Source of the DNA: Gnomoniopsis sp. IMI 355080
Taxonomy: Eukaryota > Ascomycota > Sordariomycetes > Diaporthales > Gnomoniaceae
DNA length: 64,000 nt
Direction: 5' to 3'
Assembly (NCBI GenBank): GCA_027946555.1
Contig: JAPEVC010000077.1
Span: 1 to 64,000, forward strand
Under the pieces are notes generated by a model. It had not been told where the DNA came from and did not search any database. It saw only the letters and a list, made by a program, of their open reading frames with translations. Positions 33,612-45,156 of the stretch are shown piece after piece (position 1 is the first letter of the stretch; each line of letters opens with the position of its first letter). Both the position numbers and the translations under genes were made by a program.

Positions 33612-35453
33612 CTAAAAGTGACTGTAGAACGTGCCTCGCTCTCCAGATGGACCGAGAGCCACTGCTGCAAATACCAACACTAGCAGCGCTAGAAGTATTA
33701 CCACAACCTCGTCCGTGAAGGTCCTCGCTCTCAACCGATCCAGAGCTCCTGCTCTTTCCTGTGGAACTCCTTGGTCCTGTACAGCCGGCTCCTTTCCTCT
33801 CCAAGGAGCGTGCAGCCCAGCATCTTTCAGAATCTCCTCGGTGGTGATCTTGGCACCCGCCAACACGATGGGAACTCCTGTTCCGGGGTACGTACTTGCA
33901 CCGACAAAGTATGCATTCTTCAAGCCCTTGGCGCGGATGGTGGGCCTAAAGCACAGCACGTTGAAGAAGTTGTGGCTCAGTCCCAGGATCGCCCCCTTGT
34001 CCAGATTAAACTTGTCTTCCCATGTATGGGGCGTGTTGACCATCTCGTTGATGATGTATTTCTCTAGGGGCTCGCAGCCTGTTCTGGCGCAGATGGTAGA
34101 GAGCACGGCTGACCGGGCCCGCGACACGACCGAGGGCCAATCCTGCTCCTCATCCGAAACCTCATCTTCCTTGCCTTTAGTGCGAAGAAGATGGCCTACC
34201 GGTACCAAAACGATGACAGTGTCGCAGCCTTCGGGCGCTGCGCTGGAATCTATCCGGCTCGGCACGTTGACGTAGAAACTCGGGTCTTCGGGAAGAGTCT
34301 GCTTCTTGAAAATGGCGTCGAATGATTCCTTGTATTCCTCGGCCAAAAAGATGTTGTGGACGCCTAGTTCGGGTACCTTGCGGGAAAGGCTCCAGTAAAA
34401 GGAAATCGAGGAACAAGACGCGTCCTTCTTCCTCAGGGATTTAGCATATGAGTTGACGGTTCTGCTGGTAGCAGTAGACTTGGCGACCTCTCCATCCTTC
34501 ACAGCACCAGGGAATAGATTGCTGTATGCGTACACCAGGTCCGCGTTGACGACCACCGTGTCAGCGAGGATCGTCTCTCCACTCTCCAGCAGCACGCCCG
34601 TTGCGGTGCCCTCGTCGGGACTTGTCAGAATGCGCTTGGCTGGCGCTGAAAGTCGAAAATTGACGCCCAGCCGCACGCCAACGTCCACCAGCCTCGCCAA
34701 CACTGTCTGAAACCCACCTCGTGGATACCAAATCCCCTCTGCAGCTTCGGTGTACTGTAGTAGGGAATATGTTGACGGCGCATCAAACGGGCTCATACCC
34801 ATGTACATAGTGGCGAAGGTAAAGACCCGCCTCAGCCTTTCCGTCTTAAAATATCGACTTGCACGGCTCCAGATGCTCTCAAAAGGATGCAATTTCAAGG
34901 CCATCTTTGCAAAGAAGGGGGTGAGCACGGTGGTGATGCTATCGTAATTCTTGTGCAAGACGTGCTCCACACTCAGCTCGTAGTGCCGGTGTGACTCTGC
35001 CATCCATCCCAGATACGACTCGAATCCGCCCTTGCCCTCATAGTGCTCTATCTGAGCTTTCATGGAAGCAAGGTCTGTGCATGGTTTGAAGACTACGCCG
35101 TCGTGGAAGAAGATTTGATAATTCTCGGGGCAACGCAGCAAGTCTACACCTTCGGCCTCAAGGCTGGTGTCGAGGTCATGGAAGGTCTCACGGAACAGAT
35201 TCGGGAGCAGCAGTAAAGAAGGTCCTTGGTCGAAGCGGTACTCTTGACGAAGACTGCCAGCGGCGGATCGCGTCTTGGACTGAGACTGAGATGGCGATGA
35301 ATGAAGCAAGCTGCACCGGCCACCGATGAAGTCGTTCTTCTCCACGACAGTCACCTGATATCCGGCTTTTGCGAGTCTCGCAGCCGTTGCTATACCGCCG
35401 GCGCCGGCGCCGATGACCACGGCTGTGCTTGGAGACGGCTGCTTTGTTGCCAT
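33612..35453 (-). CDS. carB: Phytoene desaturase (carotenoid pathway)
   Basis: This single-exon gene encodes 613 residues from ATG 35453; an in-frame upstream extension has no ATG and lies in leader DNA. The FAD-binding GAGAGGIATAARLAKAGYQV spans residues ~15-34, followed by VVEKNDFIGGRCS. CrtI-type motifs include FDQGPSLLLLP, YPRGGFQTVLARL and, near the C-terminus, FVGASTYPGTGVPIVLAGAK. A C-terminal membrane anchor (VVVILLALLVLVFAAVALG) is typical of the Neurospora AL-1/Fusarium CarB family. The enzyme introduces the successive double bases of phytoene desaturation, leading to lycopene or dehydrolycopene. It is divergent from carRA across an 807-bp shared promoter, the arrangement found in other ascomycete carotenoid clusters. 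Confidence 0.96.
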   Translation of the reverse strand: MATKQPSPSTAVVIGAGAGGIATAARLAKAGYQVTVVEKNDFIGGRCSLLHSSPSQSQSKTRSAAGSLRQEYRFDQGPSLLLLPNLFRETFHDLDTSLEAEGVDLLRCPENYQIFFHDGVVFKPCTDLASMKAQIEHYEGKGGFESYLGWMAESHRHYELSVEHVLHKNYDSITTVLTPFFAKMALKLHPFESIWSRASRYFKTERLRRVFTFATMYMGMSPFDAPSTYSLLQYTEAAEGIWYPRGGFQTVLARLVDVGVRLGVNFRLSAPAKRILTSPDEGTATGVLLESGETILADTVVVNADLVYAYSNLFPGAVKDGEVAKSTATSRTVNSYAKSLRKKDASCSSISFYWSLSRKVPELGVHNIFLAEEYKESFDAIFKKQTLPEDPSFYVNVPSRIDSSAAPEGCDTVIVLVPVGHLLRTKGKEDEVSDEEQDWPSVVSRARSAVLSTICARTGCEPLEKYIINEMVNTPHTWEDKFNLDKGAILGLSHNFFNVLCFRPTIRAKGLKNAYFVGASTYPGTGVPIVLAGAKITTEEILKDAGLHAPWRGKEPAVQDQGVPQERAGALDRLRARTFTDEVVVILLALLVLVFAAVALGPSGERGTFYSHF

Positions 35454-36260
35454 TCTGCAAGACCTATGATTAGTGAGGGAATCACGGAGCGAAGGCCTTT
35501 CACAGGCTGTGTGGAAATCCAATATTGCAAATGGACGGCGGAGGCCATTCCGTTCTATTAGCTGAACTATATAAGTCTGCGTGGGTCAACCTCGCACCTC
35601 GGAATGCGACGATGCAACAAGTGCCATTTCAATCGGGCGGTCATGACATCACCATTGCGCCGCTGGTGAAGCGGTACAGAGACGGGTTTAGACTTTTAAC
35701 CCCGAGACAAGCAAATTTCCCACAGCGAGCTCGTATCTTTGTTAGCTTCGTGTACTTCTTTCAGGCAATTGACTTTTTGTGCAAGGCAAGGCGTGTTTTG
35801 TGTGGTTGTGGGGTAATTTGTTGAAACACTGCGGTGACTGAAACGGGTAACGCACTTAAGTATTTGGCCATTATTCAACAGATTCTGCGTTGCTGCGTTG
35901 CGTTGTGTTGTGTTGCGTTGCGGCCGGGGTCGTATTAAATACCCGCCCCCGGACTTTTTCTTTGCCTGGAATACCCAAGCACAGCAAGCTCAAGATCTCC
36001 TCCGAGTGCGAGGGGCAGTCGGTCACGCGTGCTTTGCTCACTTCTCGCGTTCTGACGATTCTGTCTACCGTCTGCCCGGGCTTCCTGTGCCGCCATTCGT
36101 CTCCTCTCTTTCTCTCCTCGACTGGCACGCGTGCTTTCGACTCCGTCTTCAGTCTTCACGAATCAAACTCAGCGCAGAACACGTGGCGAGGCATACTTTG
36201 ATTTAACCTTTGATTTCGACAAACATGTGCTTATAACAAAGCTTTATTACATCAGCCATC
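35454..36260. promoter_or_regulatory. Bidirectional promoter between carB and carRA
   Basis: 807 bp separates the two start codons, with 5' leaders on both sides. It contains a GCGTT/GTGTT pentamer tract at 35887-35923 and an AGATCT near 35990. In Neurospora and Fusarium the equivalent genes are light-induced through the white-collar complex, but no validated light-response element can be assigned here from sequence alone. Confidence 0.6.
35887..35923. repeat. GCGTT/GTGTT pentanucleotide tract
   Basis: Five consecutive pentamers (GCGTT, GCGTT, GTGTT, GTGTT, GCGTT) plus an earlier GCGTT separated by GCT lie roughly midway in the carB-carRA divergent promoter. Confidence 0.85.
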
Positions 36261-38229
36261 ATGGGTTACGACTATGCTCTTGTGTAATTCTCACCCTACC
36301 CTTTTCTGAACTATGCAGGATAGTCAACTGACTCGAGAAGACATCTAAAGTTCACCGTGCCCCTTGCGGCTATACTAACCATTGTCAACTACCCTTTCGT
36401 TACCCGGCGTCACTGGTATCAAACCGCCATACTCGTCACCATCGCTGTCGTAGCAACTATCCCCTGGGACAGCTACCTCATACGTCAGAAAGTCTGGACT
36501 TACCCTCCGGATGCTATCATCGGCCCCACTTTCTGGTCTATACCGGCCGAGGAGCTCTTTTTCTTCTTCATCCAGACTTATATTACGTGTCAACTGTATG
36601 GCCTTGTGAACAAACCCCTCTTGCACGCTGAGTATCTGGTCACTACCTCATGGATCCGCAATGGGCTGCACAGGTTAATCCAGGTTCTCATCCTGGACCT
36701 TGCGCTGGTGGGCTTCTGGCTTGTCTCGAATGGTGGCCCGGGAACGTATATGGGCCTGATTCTCATTTGGGCTTGCCCATTCGCCCTCCTCACCTGGAGT
36801 CTTGGCGGCTTGTTCATGGTATCCTTGCCCCAGATGAGTATCGTCAATCCAATTCTTGTATCGACCTTGTACCTGTGGATTGTGGATGAAGGCGCTCTAC
36901 AAAGAGGAACTTGGGCAATCGAGTCAGGAACCAAGCTGGGAGTGACGCTGGCCGGAAGCCTGGAGATCGAGGAGGCTGTGTTCTTCCTGGCTACTAACTG
37001 CCTGATCGTCTTTGGTATGGGAGCATTTGATAACGCTCTCGCCATCATCGATGCGTTTCCAGACGCTTTCGAGAAGGCACCCGAGTGCCCATCCCCTGCG
37101 ATGCTTATAGAAGCACTGTTCATGCCGTGGACCGAAGAGCGAAAGGCTCGAATACACGGCATCCAAGAAGCAGTGCAGCGGCTTTGCAAGAAAAGCAGAA
37201 GCTTCTACCTGGCGAGCTCGACGTTTACGGGGCGGCTTCGGATCGACTTGATCTTACTGTATGCGCCACCAAAAAAGCCCATTCTTGTTTTAAAATGGAA
37301 AATCTGAGACTAATCACGCGCCTAGATACTCCTACTGTCGCATGGCAGACGACTTGGTTGATGAGCCCCCAGAAGGCTTACATGCTTCGACGTGGATTTC
37401 CAAACTCAACAGCCACCTGGACTTGGTTTACAAACCCAAAAAGGATGCTGCACCATCGTCGCAGGCTGACCTGGTGCGGACCTATATCGAAAAAGAATTC
37501 CCCGTGTCGGCGAGGTCGGCTCTGAGGCTTCTCCCAACGACGCTACTTCCTTCTGCACCCTTGTACGGCCTGCTTGAAGGCTTCAAGACCGACGCCAAGT
37601 TTCGAACTTCTGAGGCAGGAGTCAGTGAATTTCCGATCAAGGATGAGGAAAGTCTCCACAAATACGGTAGCCAAGTTGCGGGCACCGTCGGCCAGCTCTG
37701 CATGGCGTTGATCTCGCACCACAGTAAAAGGCCCATAGATTCAGCCCGTGGTAAAGAAATTGCGGGGGCGGCAGGGAGGATGGGTGTCGCTCTTCAGTAC
37801 GTTAACATCGCACGGGATATTGCAGTGGACACAACGATGGGCCGGGTCTACTTGCCGACGACGTGGCTGGAAGAGGAGGGTTGGACACCTGAAATGGTTG
37901 TGGACGTCATTACGAAGAGCCCGGGATCATTGTCCAATGAGAAGGAGAAGAGACAAGCAAGTCTGAGCCAGCTTGTCTCTCTCAGGAGAAGACTGCTGAA
38001 CAAGGCATTCAAGATCTATGCCGAAGCCAGGCCGATCATGGATTGGCTACCGGCTGAGTCACGACGCCCCATGATTGTGGCTGTTGAAAGTTACATGGAG
38101 ATTGGAAGGGTGTTGCTCGAAAAGGATGACACAGCCCTAGTTGTGACAGAGTCGGGCCGCCCAAGAAGGGCAACGGTTCCGAAGACAAGGAGATTGAGGG
38201 TTGCATTAAAAGCAATGTTGTACGCATAG
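36261..38229 (+). CDS. carRA: Bifunctional lycopene cyclase / phytoene synthase
   Basis: Exons 36261-36283 (23 nt), 36341-37258 and 37326-38229 give 614 residues. The tiny first exon encodes MGYDYALV and is needed to make the conserved start MGYDYALVHLKFTVPLAA. The N-terminal half is the multi-pass lycopene cyclase (IPAEELFFFFIQTYIT; SLEIEEAVFF). The C-terminal half is a phytoene synthase with Asp-rich motifs DDLVD (residues 322-326) and NIARDIAVD, the first placed just after intron 2. The protein condenses two GGPP to phytoene and cyclises the desaturated product. It matches Neurospora AL-2 and Fusarium CarRA in order and length. It pairs with carB across the divergent promoter. Introns are 57 and 67 nt. 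Confidence 0.96.
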
Positions 38230-38468
38230 TATTTGCATTGGTTGATTGAGATACCACTTGTTTTGATCTTTCGTGACCTTATCAATTAATTTTAATCACT
38301 AGCTGTGCGCAATGCAATGCAGAAGTCTCGGATATCAGGTAGTGGCACCGCCTAGGTCGGTATGTATCACCACAAGGTACATGGGCGCCCAAACAGCAAT
38401 ATCCTACGTAAATTTACAGTGAACATTAGATAATTTCTACCTGATTAGTCGATACTATGACTGGATTA

Positions 38469-40404
38469 TCATTGGCCGAAGACAGTGTCCAGGTTTTCAA
38501 TTATGAAACCTATAGCCTCTGCGCGGAATGTGTCCGGCTCGATGTAAGCCAGTTCAGTCACGTTGACATCGAAGACAAGATTCTTCGGGTCGTCGAGTGT
38601 GTACTTTGGCCACTCGACGTTCGACACTATAGCGTAGAAATCTGTTAGCTTTGATGCTCACTCACAGTACAAAGCATAAAGCAGCGAAAAGATGCAAGGG
38701 GGAAGCGAAAAAGAAAGGAAATGAAGAAGGAACAAAGAAAGGAACTCACCTGCAGCGGTATTTGGATCCATGTCGACGATAAACCCAACCCACAACCGGC
38801 TCATCATCTTGGCCATATCCTTGAATGTCTCTGGCTCATTCTCAAAGGGATCCTCAGATACTGAATTGTTATAGCCCAATCCGATCGTGTCATCAAACAC
38901 AAAGGCCACTTCACGAAAATGGCCGGCGCCCTCCTCAGCCGTGGCGCCGTTGACCAGCACGTCAAAGTGGTAACTATACGCCGTCGCGTTATACTTTGCC
39001 CACGACTCGGCCGCATGCCGTCGACTGGCCTGCATCTTCACATCGCCCCAATACGCCGCCTCCCGCTTCCACTGGGCTCCATACCCGGACTCTGGGCTGG
39101 GACGACCCTGCAGCGTTGAAGGGATGCCTAGGTCTGGATCATCGGGGTAAAGAGCAAGTATTTTGTTCAGTGTTGCGTTATTCATGCCAGGCGTCTTGTA
39201 TAGTGTCTGGTTGATGAAGTCAGCGGTCGTGTTCAGCCCCTCGGTCCCGAAAGATGTGCCTTCGTCAAAATTGGTTCCCAGCAGATATGGCACCTTGACG
39301 AACTGGCCGTTGCGGAGCTGCGTGGTGCCTGAAACCTGCAGGAAATCGCCATCGACTTGCGGTCCAAATGTCGAGTCGGAGCCAATGTTGGAGCCATTGT
39401 AGGTACTGTTAAAGATGGCCGAAAGATCGGCGCTGGGAATGGTGCGTAAGCAGGCGAGAGAGTCAGCAGACAAAGTGCAGTTGGCCGCGGAGACAACGTA
39501 GTCATAGATGGGCTGCCACTCATCGAGTGATGGGTACGGCGCCGTGCCTGAACTGAAACCGCTCTGGCTTATCGCAGCACGAAACAGCTTGTCGTCGCGG
39601 CCCCCATAGGCGACGAGATGGGCTCCCACACTACCACCACCGGCGGACTCTCCCCTTTCACATTCGGGCGTTAGTCTTCTCATTGAAACGAACGTAAATG
39701 AACCAGAACATTGTGTGACTGTGGGCCACAACTCACCAGATGGTAACCTTTTCCGGATCGCCGCCAAAGTTTGCTATATTTTCCTGCACCCAATGCAGCG
39801 CAAGCCTCTGGTCCAGCATACCTAAATTTGTCACCCCGGCGTCGATGACTTCCTGGCTATAAATGAAGCCAAACAGGCTGAGCCGGTAATTGGGCATCAC
39901 CGCCACAAAAGGCTTGCCAATTTCAACACTCTGCTGTATAATGAAGCTCATATTGTACCTGGGGTCCAAATTTCCACCCTCAGACCATCCGCCCGGGTTG
40001 AACCATACCGCTACCGGCAATTTGGCATCCGACGAGATACCAGCGGGGCGGATGACATTGACGGAGAGACAGTCCTCATCTACAATGTTTCCCAGGACCC
40101 ACTGGTCGGATCCGTAACCGATACACTCAGGCTGGTAGGCGGTAGCGTTGCGCGCTACAGTCCATGTCGTGTTGATGGACTGGGGCTGGCGTAATCTGAG
40201 ATCTCCCAGAGGCGGCTGGGCAAAAGGCATTCCGAGGAAAAAGTCCTGGTTGTACTCCGGAGAGTAGACACCATAGTAGGAACCGTTTTTCAGGGTGACG
40301 GTTGGTGAGCTCGTTAAATTTTCGCGCGGAAGAAGTGCTGCGGCGGATGCCACTGTGCTGCTGCTGAGGAGCAGAGTGCTCCATTTTCTCAGGCCGGAGG
40401 ACAT
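38469..40404 (-). CDS. Secreted type-B carboxylesterase/lipase
   Basis: Exons 40404-39737, 39654-38750 and 38626-38469 (introns 82 and 123 nt) give 576 residues. The signal peptide is near residues 1-23 (TLLLSSSTVASAAALL). Family motifs are an early ALPRENL...GSYYGVYSPEYNQDFFLG segment, the EDCLSVNV signature, oxyanion-region WFNPGGWSEGG, and the nucleophile elbow GESAGGGSVG created at the first splice junction. A His-containing motif (GAGHFREVAFVF) follows. The last exon contributes the conserved tail NVEWPKYTLDD. This family hydrolyses esters or triacylglycerol. It lies 240 bp downstream of carRA in convergent orientation, and no functional link to carotenoids is implied by the sequence. 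Confidence 0.9.
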
Positions 40405-42295
40405 TTTCCCTCGGGGTGAGACCGACTTGTGGACTTCAAATTATGAGCCGAGGATCCTTGGTCTGACCAGGAAAAAAAGACTGACATACGCCCACACAGA
40501 AATCTGCGACCAGCGAGGGCAAGTATATATGGCCCCGTCGCTTCCGACTCTGTTCATGTCGTCAGACACTCTTCACACACCGTTCTCGTCGAGAACATCA
40601 GCAGATAAATAGACTAGTGGTGGAGCCGATGTCCCTTCATACGGCATAGCAAGAGCCGATTCGCACCATGATGCTCCGTTATTTGGCCGACATCACGCCC
40701 GTGGGCATCATGTTTTGTCTGACCGCATGGCAGCCGATTCAGGGACAACGGGCCGAGGAGTGGATGTTCGGCGCCGCTCACCACATACAGACGTGCCTAG
40801 ACGCCCATCAACCCCGGATGATTTCCACTCATGTGACTTTACTGTGGGGTGAAATGGATCACAATAAGCTTGTGTCTCCCCACGATCCCCATAATCCCCA
40901 CACTGAGACCTGCGAGGGGGTTGCGTGGGGTGATTCTTAGGAGAAATGTTCACACGGTCAGGGCGGGAGAGGGATGAGGTGTTGTGGGTGTTTCCTACTG
41001 TTACGGTAGATACCTAGGTATTTTCCCATCATCACTGGTCGCTCAGTGCTCACTACAATCCAGTAGATCAATTTTGTGAATCAATAAATACATGGAATAT
41101 TAAAAATCAATAAAGAATATGTTGAGATGCGGGTTCTACTCTTCATGCACACTTTGTTTGCCTGGTAGTATAAATATTCAACAATTAAGCAATTGCAGAA
41201 CCGCAACACCAGTCCTCGGAAAATTGCTGATGATTGCTATTTGCCTGTTTCCATGTAATTTCGTATAATTATCGGAGTGTTGTTTCCTCCACTACCTACT
41301 TTCTGACCTGTTTATAAAACCGTAATGGCCCGGCTACACAATGCATATCCAGCGAAGTACTGCAAGTTTCAACAAGCAGTTTATTATATTAGAGATTTTC
41401 AACCCATGCGTGGATGTCCGTAGGTGCCTAGATATGGCCGCCGGCAGTCACTTCCTGAGCAATGAATCTATCTATTACTTCAAATTCTTTTGGCCACTTA
41501 GGAATTCCACGTTGATACCCCCGGGCATAGGTGCTTTTTATAAAGACGCTTTGCATTCCAAAACCTATACAGGCAATTTTATATACAAGCTGAAGCATCA
41601 GAAGAAAGTTTTGTAGGATTTGTTTTTGGAATCAAGGGCACCAGTTGTCAGTCATGATTGACTTCTCTAGTATGCAGACCTTGTTGAATCTAGACTCTGC
41701 ACTGTCTGGTACATGAAGCGCATGTGGTGCACCCCCCCCCCCCCCAACCAATCTCCTCACGCAGAGGCTTGTGGGAGGAGTATCAACTTCCAGGCCACTG
41801 ACTATTGGGAATCAAGATGAGACTCTATATACTTTCTCTGATTTTATTGTACTTCGCCTCTTCAGAACCAGTTTTCCAGTCCACTTGGGCATGACAGAAA
41901 ACGAAGGAGCAACCTCCCCTCCTGCTCTCCTGCTGAGGAGTCTGTGAATCACAGGCAGGCTAAGTCACAAGATATGGATCAGCTTGGGGCGGAATCTTAT
42001 TTGGTGATGGAGTGACTTCATGAAGAAGACTTGAATTATTTCTGTGACGTCGATAGGTAGGGTAAGGGTGATGCGCCTCTGTATCCGATTCAGAAGGAAC
42101 GTCTAGGGGAGATGCCTAAGAGTGCAGCACCATAAATTGGCACCTCTCATACTCCCCATCATAACAACTTCCCTTCATCTTTCTTCCTCACCTCTATTGT
42201 CAGGACTCCCTTCGTCGGCAGCTATTGTCGACAACTTCTCTGAAGCCTGCAGACCTTTCCTCTACAACACCAACAACCCCAAATACTACTGCACA
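40405..42295. other. Intergenic, 1.9 kb
   Basis: This contains the esterase promoter on the left and the promoter of the AlkB-like gene on the right. AT-rich DNA lies at about 41040-41340. A run of 14 C lies at 41732-41745. No gene is recognised. Confidence 0.5.
41732..41745. repeat. Poly-C tract (14 C)
   Basis: A homopolymer of fourteen C lies within the intergenic interval upstream of the AlkB-like gene. Confidence 0.85.
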
Positions 42296-42319
42296 ATGGC
42301 GACGAAGATGGCGACGAAG
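42296..42319 (+). repeat. 12-bp tandem duplication at the start codon
   Basis: ATGGCGACGAAG is repeated exactly in tandem, so two in-frame ATGs with nearly the same context begin the AlkB-like protein (MATKMATKK). Confidence 0.9.
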
Positions 42320-44815
42320 AAGCGGACACAACCTGATCCTCCCCAGCCTGCTATCACCAAGCGACTTCGCATACAATCCAACCATCACAATGCCCACAGC
42401 AACAACATTGGTGGCGCTGAAGAGGGCCATGTCACTGGCGACAACCATCACGTCGCTCCTTCCCAGTCGCCAGTATGGGCCAGCACCCGCCAGTCTCTCT
42501 GCGACGCCCTCCCATACTTCAAGTCACACCAAGGAGGCGTCTACACAAAAGACCGTGTTCCGCAGGGCATTCTTTTTGCCAAAAATGGGGAGGTGGGCGA
42601 TACTGTAATGATGAGCAAGTGCATCTATAGCCTGTCAGTGCTTCCCCAATCTGTGTGATCTTCCCAAAACTGATAGCAAGCTGGATAACAGTGGCGGAGG
42701 ACGTGAAATAAAGGAAGATGGCAGCTGGGCCCGTGCTGGAGCATATGAGCCTGCTCACTTTGAGCAGTGGAAGACCATCAAAGACAAGCAGCTGCCAGTC
42801 ATGGTCATTCTTGGTGGGTACTAAGCTGCGCACAACTTTTGGACTTCAGGAATATCCAGAGCTAATTTAGATCTTGCAGATTCTGAGCATCCAGACTTCG
42901 AGAATAACATCGACGTCACTACAAGCTCCCATCATCCTGGCTCTAAGCCTGTCTACATTGTCCTGGGTGCCTTCTTTGCCACCGAGATGTGGCAAGAAGC
43001 TGTCAAGACCAAGGATGGCGACGAGTACCCCATCTACAAGGTCATGCTCCAGAGACTCAGCCCATATGACAAGCCGAGTTACTGGAAGGGTACAATCCCA
43101 AATCCAGAGATGAGTGACACTCAAGAACCCCTTGCTCAATACACATGTCATCAGTGCGGCAGGAGCAGCCCTACGGCTTTTAAAGACCAGTCCTCCATCT
43201 GCCTCAACAAGGACTGCACGCAATTCTTCATCACCAATGGTGCTCGGTTGCAGCGGCATAATTTGAGGTATAGAGAAGGTTTCCTCAACTGGATAAAGCC
43301 GTTCAATGGAGACCGGGCCATGATTCCCGCTCTCGTGCCTCCGCCTCCCGGGAAGGACATCCAAGGATATGGCACCGAGCTGCGCTGCCGCACTGGAATG
43401 GTTTGTCCGAAATGCCACCACTGCGATAGCCGCGTCTTCTTCAGCTATTGGAAGTGCGGCTCATGTGGTCTTGTTCATATGGCTGAGCCTGATCCCTACC
43501 CCTTGGCTGAGATCGAGAAAGAGACTCATGATCATATCAAGAAACTTTCGAACAGCAAGAGTTCGGAGCTCTTTAAAGAGGACGGAACTACAATTTACAT
43601 GGCTGAGCCTGAGGACAGTCACCCTAACCGAAATAGCTCCTCCAAGAAACATGCAAACAAGCCAGAAGCTGTGCCCTCTGACCCTAAGGGGTTCGTTACC
43701 AAATTCAGCACTGAAGATGAAAGATCCATCCGAACTATATACATGATACTCAACCCCGATGGTAACTTCATTGGCTCTCTTGTCCATGAGAGGCCAAGCA
43801 CTGCTTTGAAGGAGAGCCTCTGTGGAGCTGACGAGCTTTGGAATAAGATTCAAGAGCCAGGCGTCACAAAGGAGTTTAAGCGAAATGCAGCACGCTGCCC
43901 GGGCAGTAAGTTTTTCCAATTTCCCAAGCAAGAGCTTCAACTGACAATTTGGACAGGCAAGGTTGAGACCCTCACTCGGCACTTCACACAAAATTTTGTA
44001 AGTCTTAAAATTCTTATTCGATGGCTAAGAGTCTGCTAACATGAATCAGGGTGCTCACTATGACTTCGGTGTGAAGGTCAGCGATACCTCATTCGAAGCA
44101 GCACCGAATGTTGTGCTGAAGTCCCTTGTCCATCTGTCTCATATGGGCAAGCAGGCTGTGGAGGCTACTCAGAAAATCTTCCAAGAAGAGGGCTACAAGG
44201 CCGTGGTCGACTCTACTATCATGGAGCCCTGGAAGCAACCAAACGAATTGCTGGCCTTGGCTTATATGGAGAAGGACACGATCAGTGTGAGTGGTGAATC
44301 GACAGACCTCTGTTCCAGACCCATGGGCTAATACAATACTTTTTACTAGTACCATGACGATGGCGAAGAACAACTGAACGGCGTCATCAGCACTCTGTCC
44401 TTGGGCTCCCCTGCTAGCATGAAAGTGAGATTCAAGAGCATCAAGGCAGACAAGAGCAAAGCCACAAAGGCTAGCAAGGCTTACCTTGTCCTTGATGTGC
44501 ACTTACAGCACGGAGACGTCGTAACCATGTGCGACAGCTGTCTTCAAGCATTCACTGAGGTGAGGAATCCATATTCACTCTATTTTGTTGTTGCGAACTA
44601 ATATCTCTCAGCATACCATTGTTCCTGTGGGAATTCGCCGTTTTGCCATGACCAGCCGCGTTATCAAAGAGGACTACTATCTAGAAGACAAGGCCGCCAA
44701 GAAGCTGAAGAAGCTGAAGATCACTCTTGATGAGATAAAGCAGTCTGCCCAGATCCCTACCAGGGCTACTGGCTTTATCTTCGAGGGCACCAAGCTTGAG
44801 ATTGAGAGCAGCTGA
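42296..44815 (+). CDS. AlkB-like 2-oxoglutarate/Fe(II) dioxygenase with zinc-binding Cys pairs
   Basis: Six exons, 42296-42618, 42692-42813, 42880-43997, 44050-44286, 44350-44559 and 44612-44815, give 737 residues. The first junction is uncertain because two acceptors fit. The C-terminal part has AlkB-type features: Fe-binding HxD (H602, D604 in SYHDDGEEQLNG), then the strand STLSLGSPASMKVRF. Next come LVLDVHLQHGDVVTMC and the second His with 2OG-binding Arg in HTIVPVGIRRFAMTSR (H671, R680, R686). Upstream are two Cys-rich segments (YTCHQCG with ICLNKDC, and MVCPKCHHCD with WKCGSCG), which are likely zinc ribbons. Known AlkB proteins oxidatively demethylate DNA, RNA or protein. The target here is unknown. 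Basic, Ser/Thr-rich residues precede the domains and fit a nuclear protein. Confidence 0.8.
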
Positions 44816-45156
44816 CTTGCTTTAATATTGGCAGGTGCTGACCCTGGACTTTTTTTGGAGCTACACGTCTCGGATCACAAACCTCTGGTCTTGTACTCTA
44901 GGTTTGCGAATGGAGATTTGCCCTTGCAATATCTTTTCTTACTTTTTTCCAGCTTTCTTTTGCTATTCAAGAATGGAAGCTATTTGGGGAAGTTGATCAT
45001 CTAGAAGGCTGATAAGTTGATCAACTGCCCAAGACCGATTTGCCTCCTTTTACATTAGCTACTATCACTTATTCCATCAATCAAAACTCGATTATTTGAC
45101 CTGATTGATGATGATTCCTCTGATGGACCTGTCATGGCTTTGTAACATTTCAAGGT
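44816..45156. other. Short convergent intergenic region
   Basis: The 3' ends of the AlkB-like gene (plus) and ATP12 (minus) face each other. T-rich DNA near 44930-44950 could serve as 3'-end signals. Nothing else is seen. Confidence 0.5.

Noticed and set aside
38230..40404. Carboxylesterase as part of the carotenoid cluster
   Set aside because: It is convergent with carRA, secreted, and of a very common family. Adjacency alone does not support a role in carotenoid metabolism.
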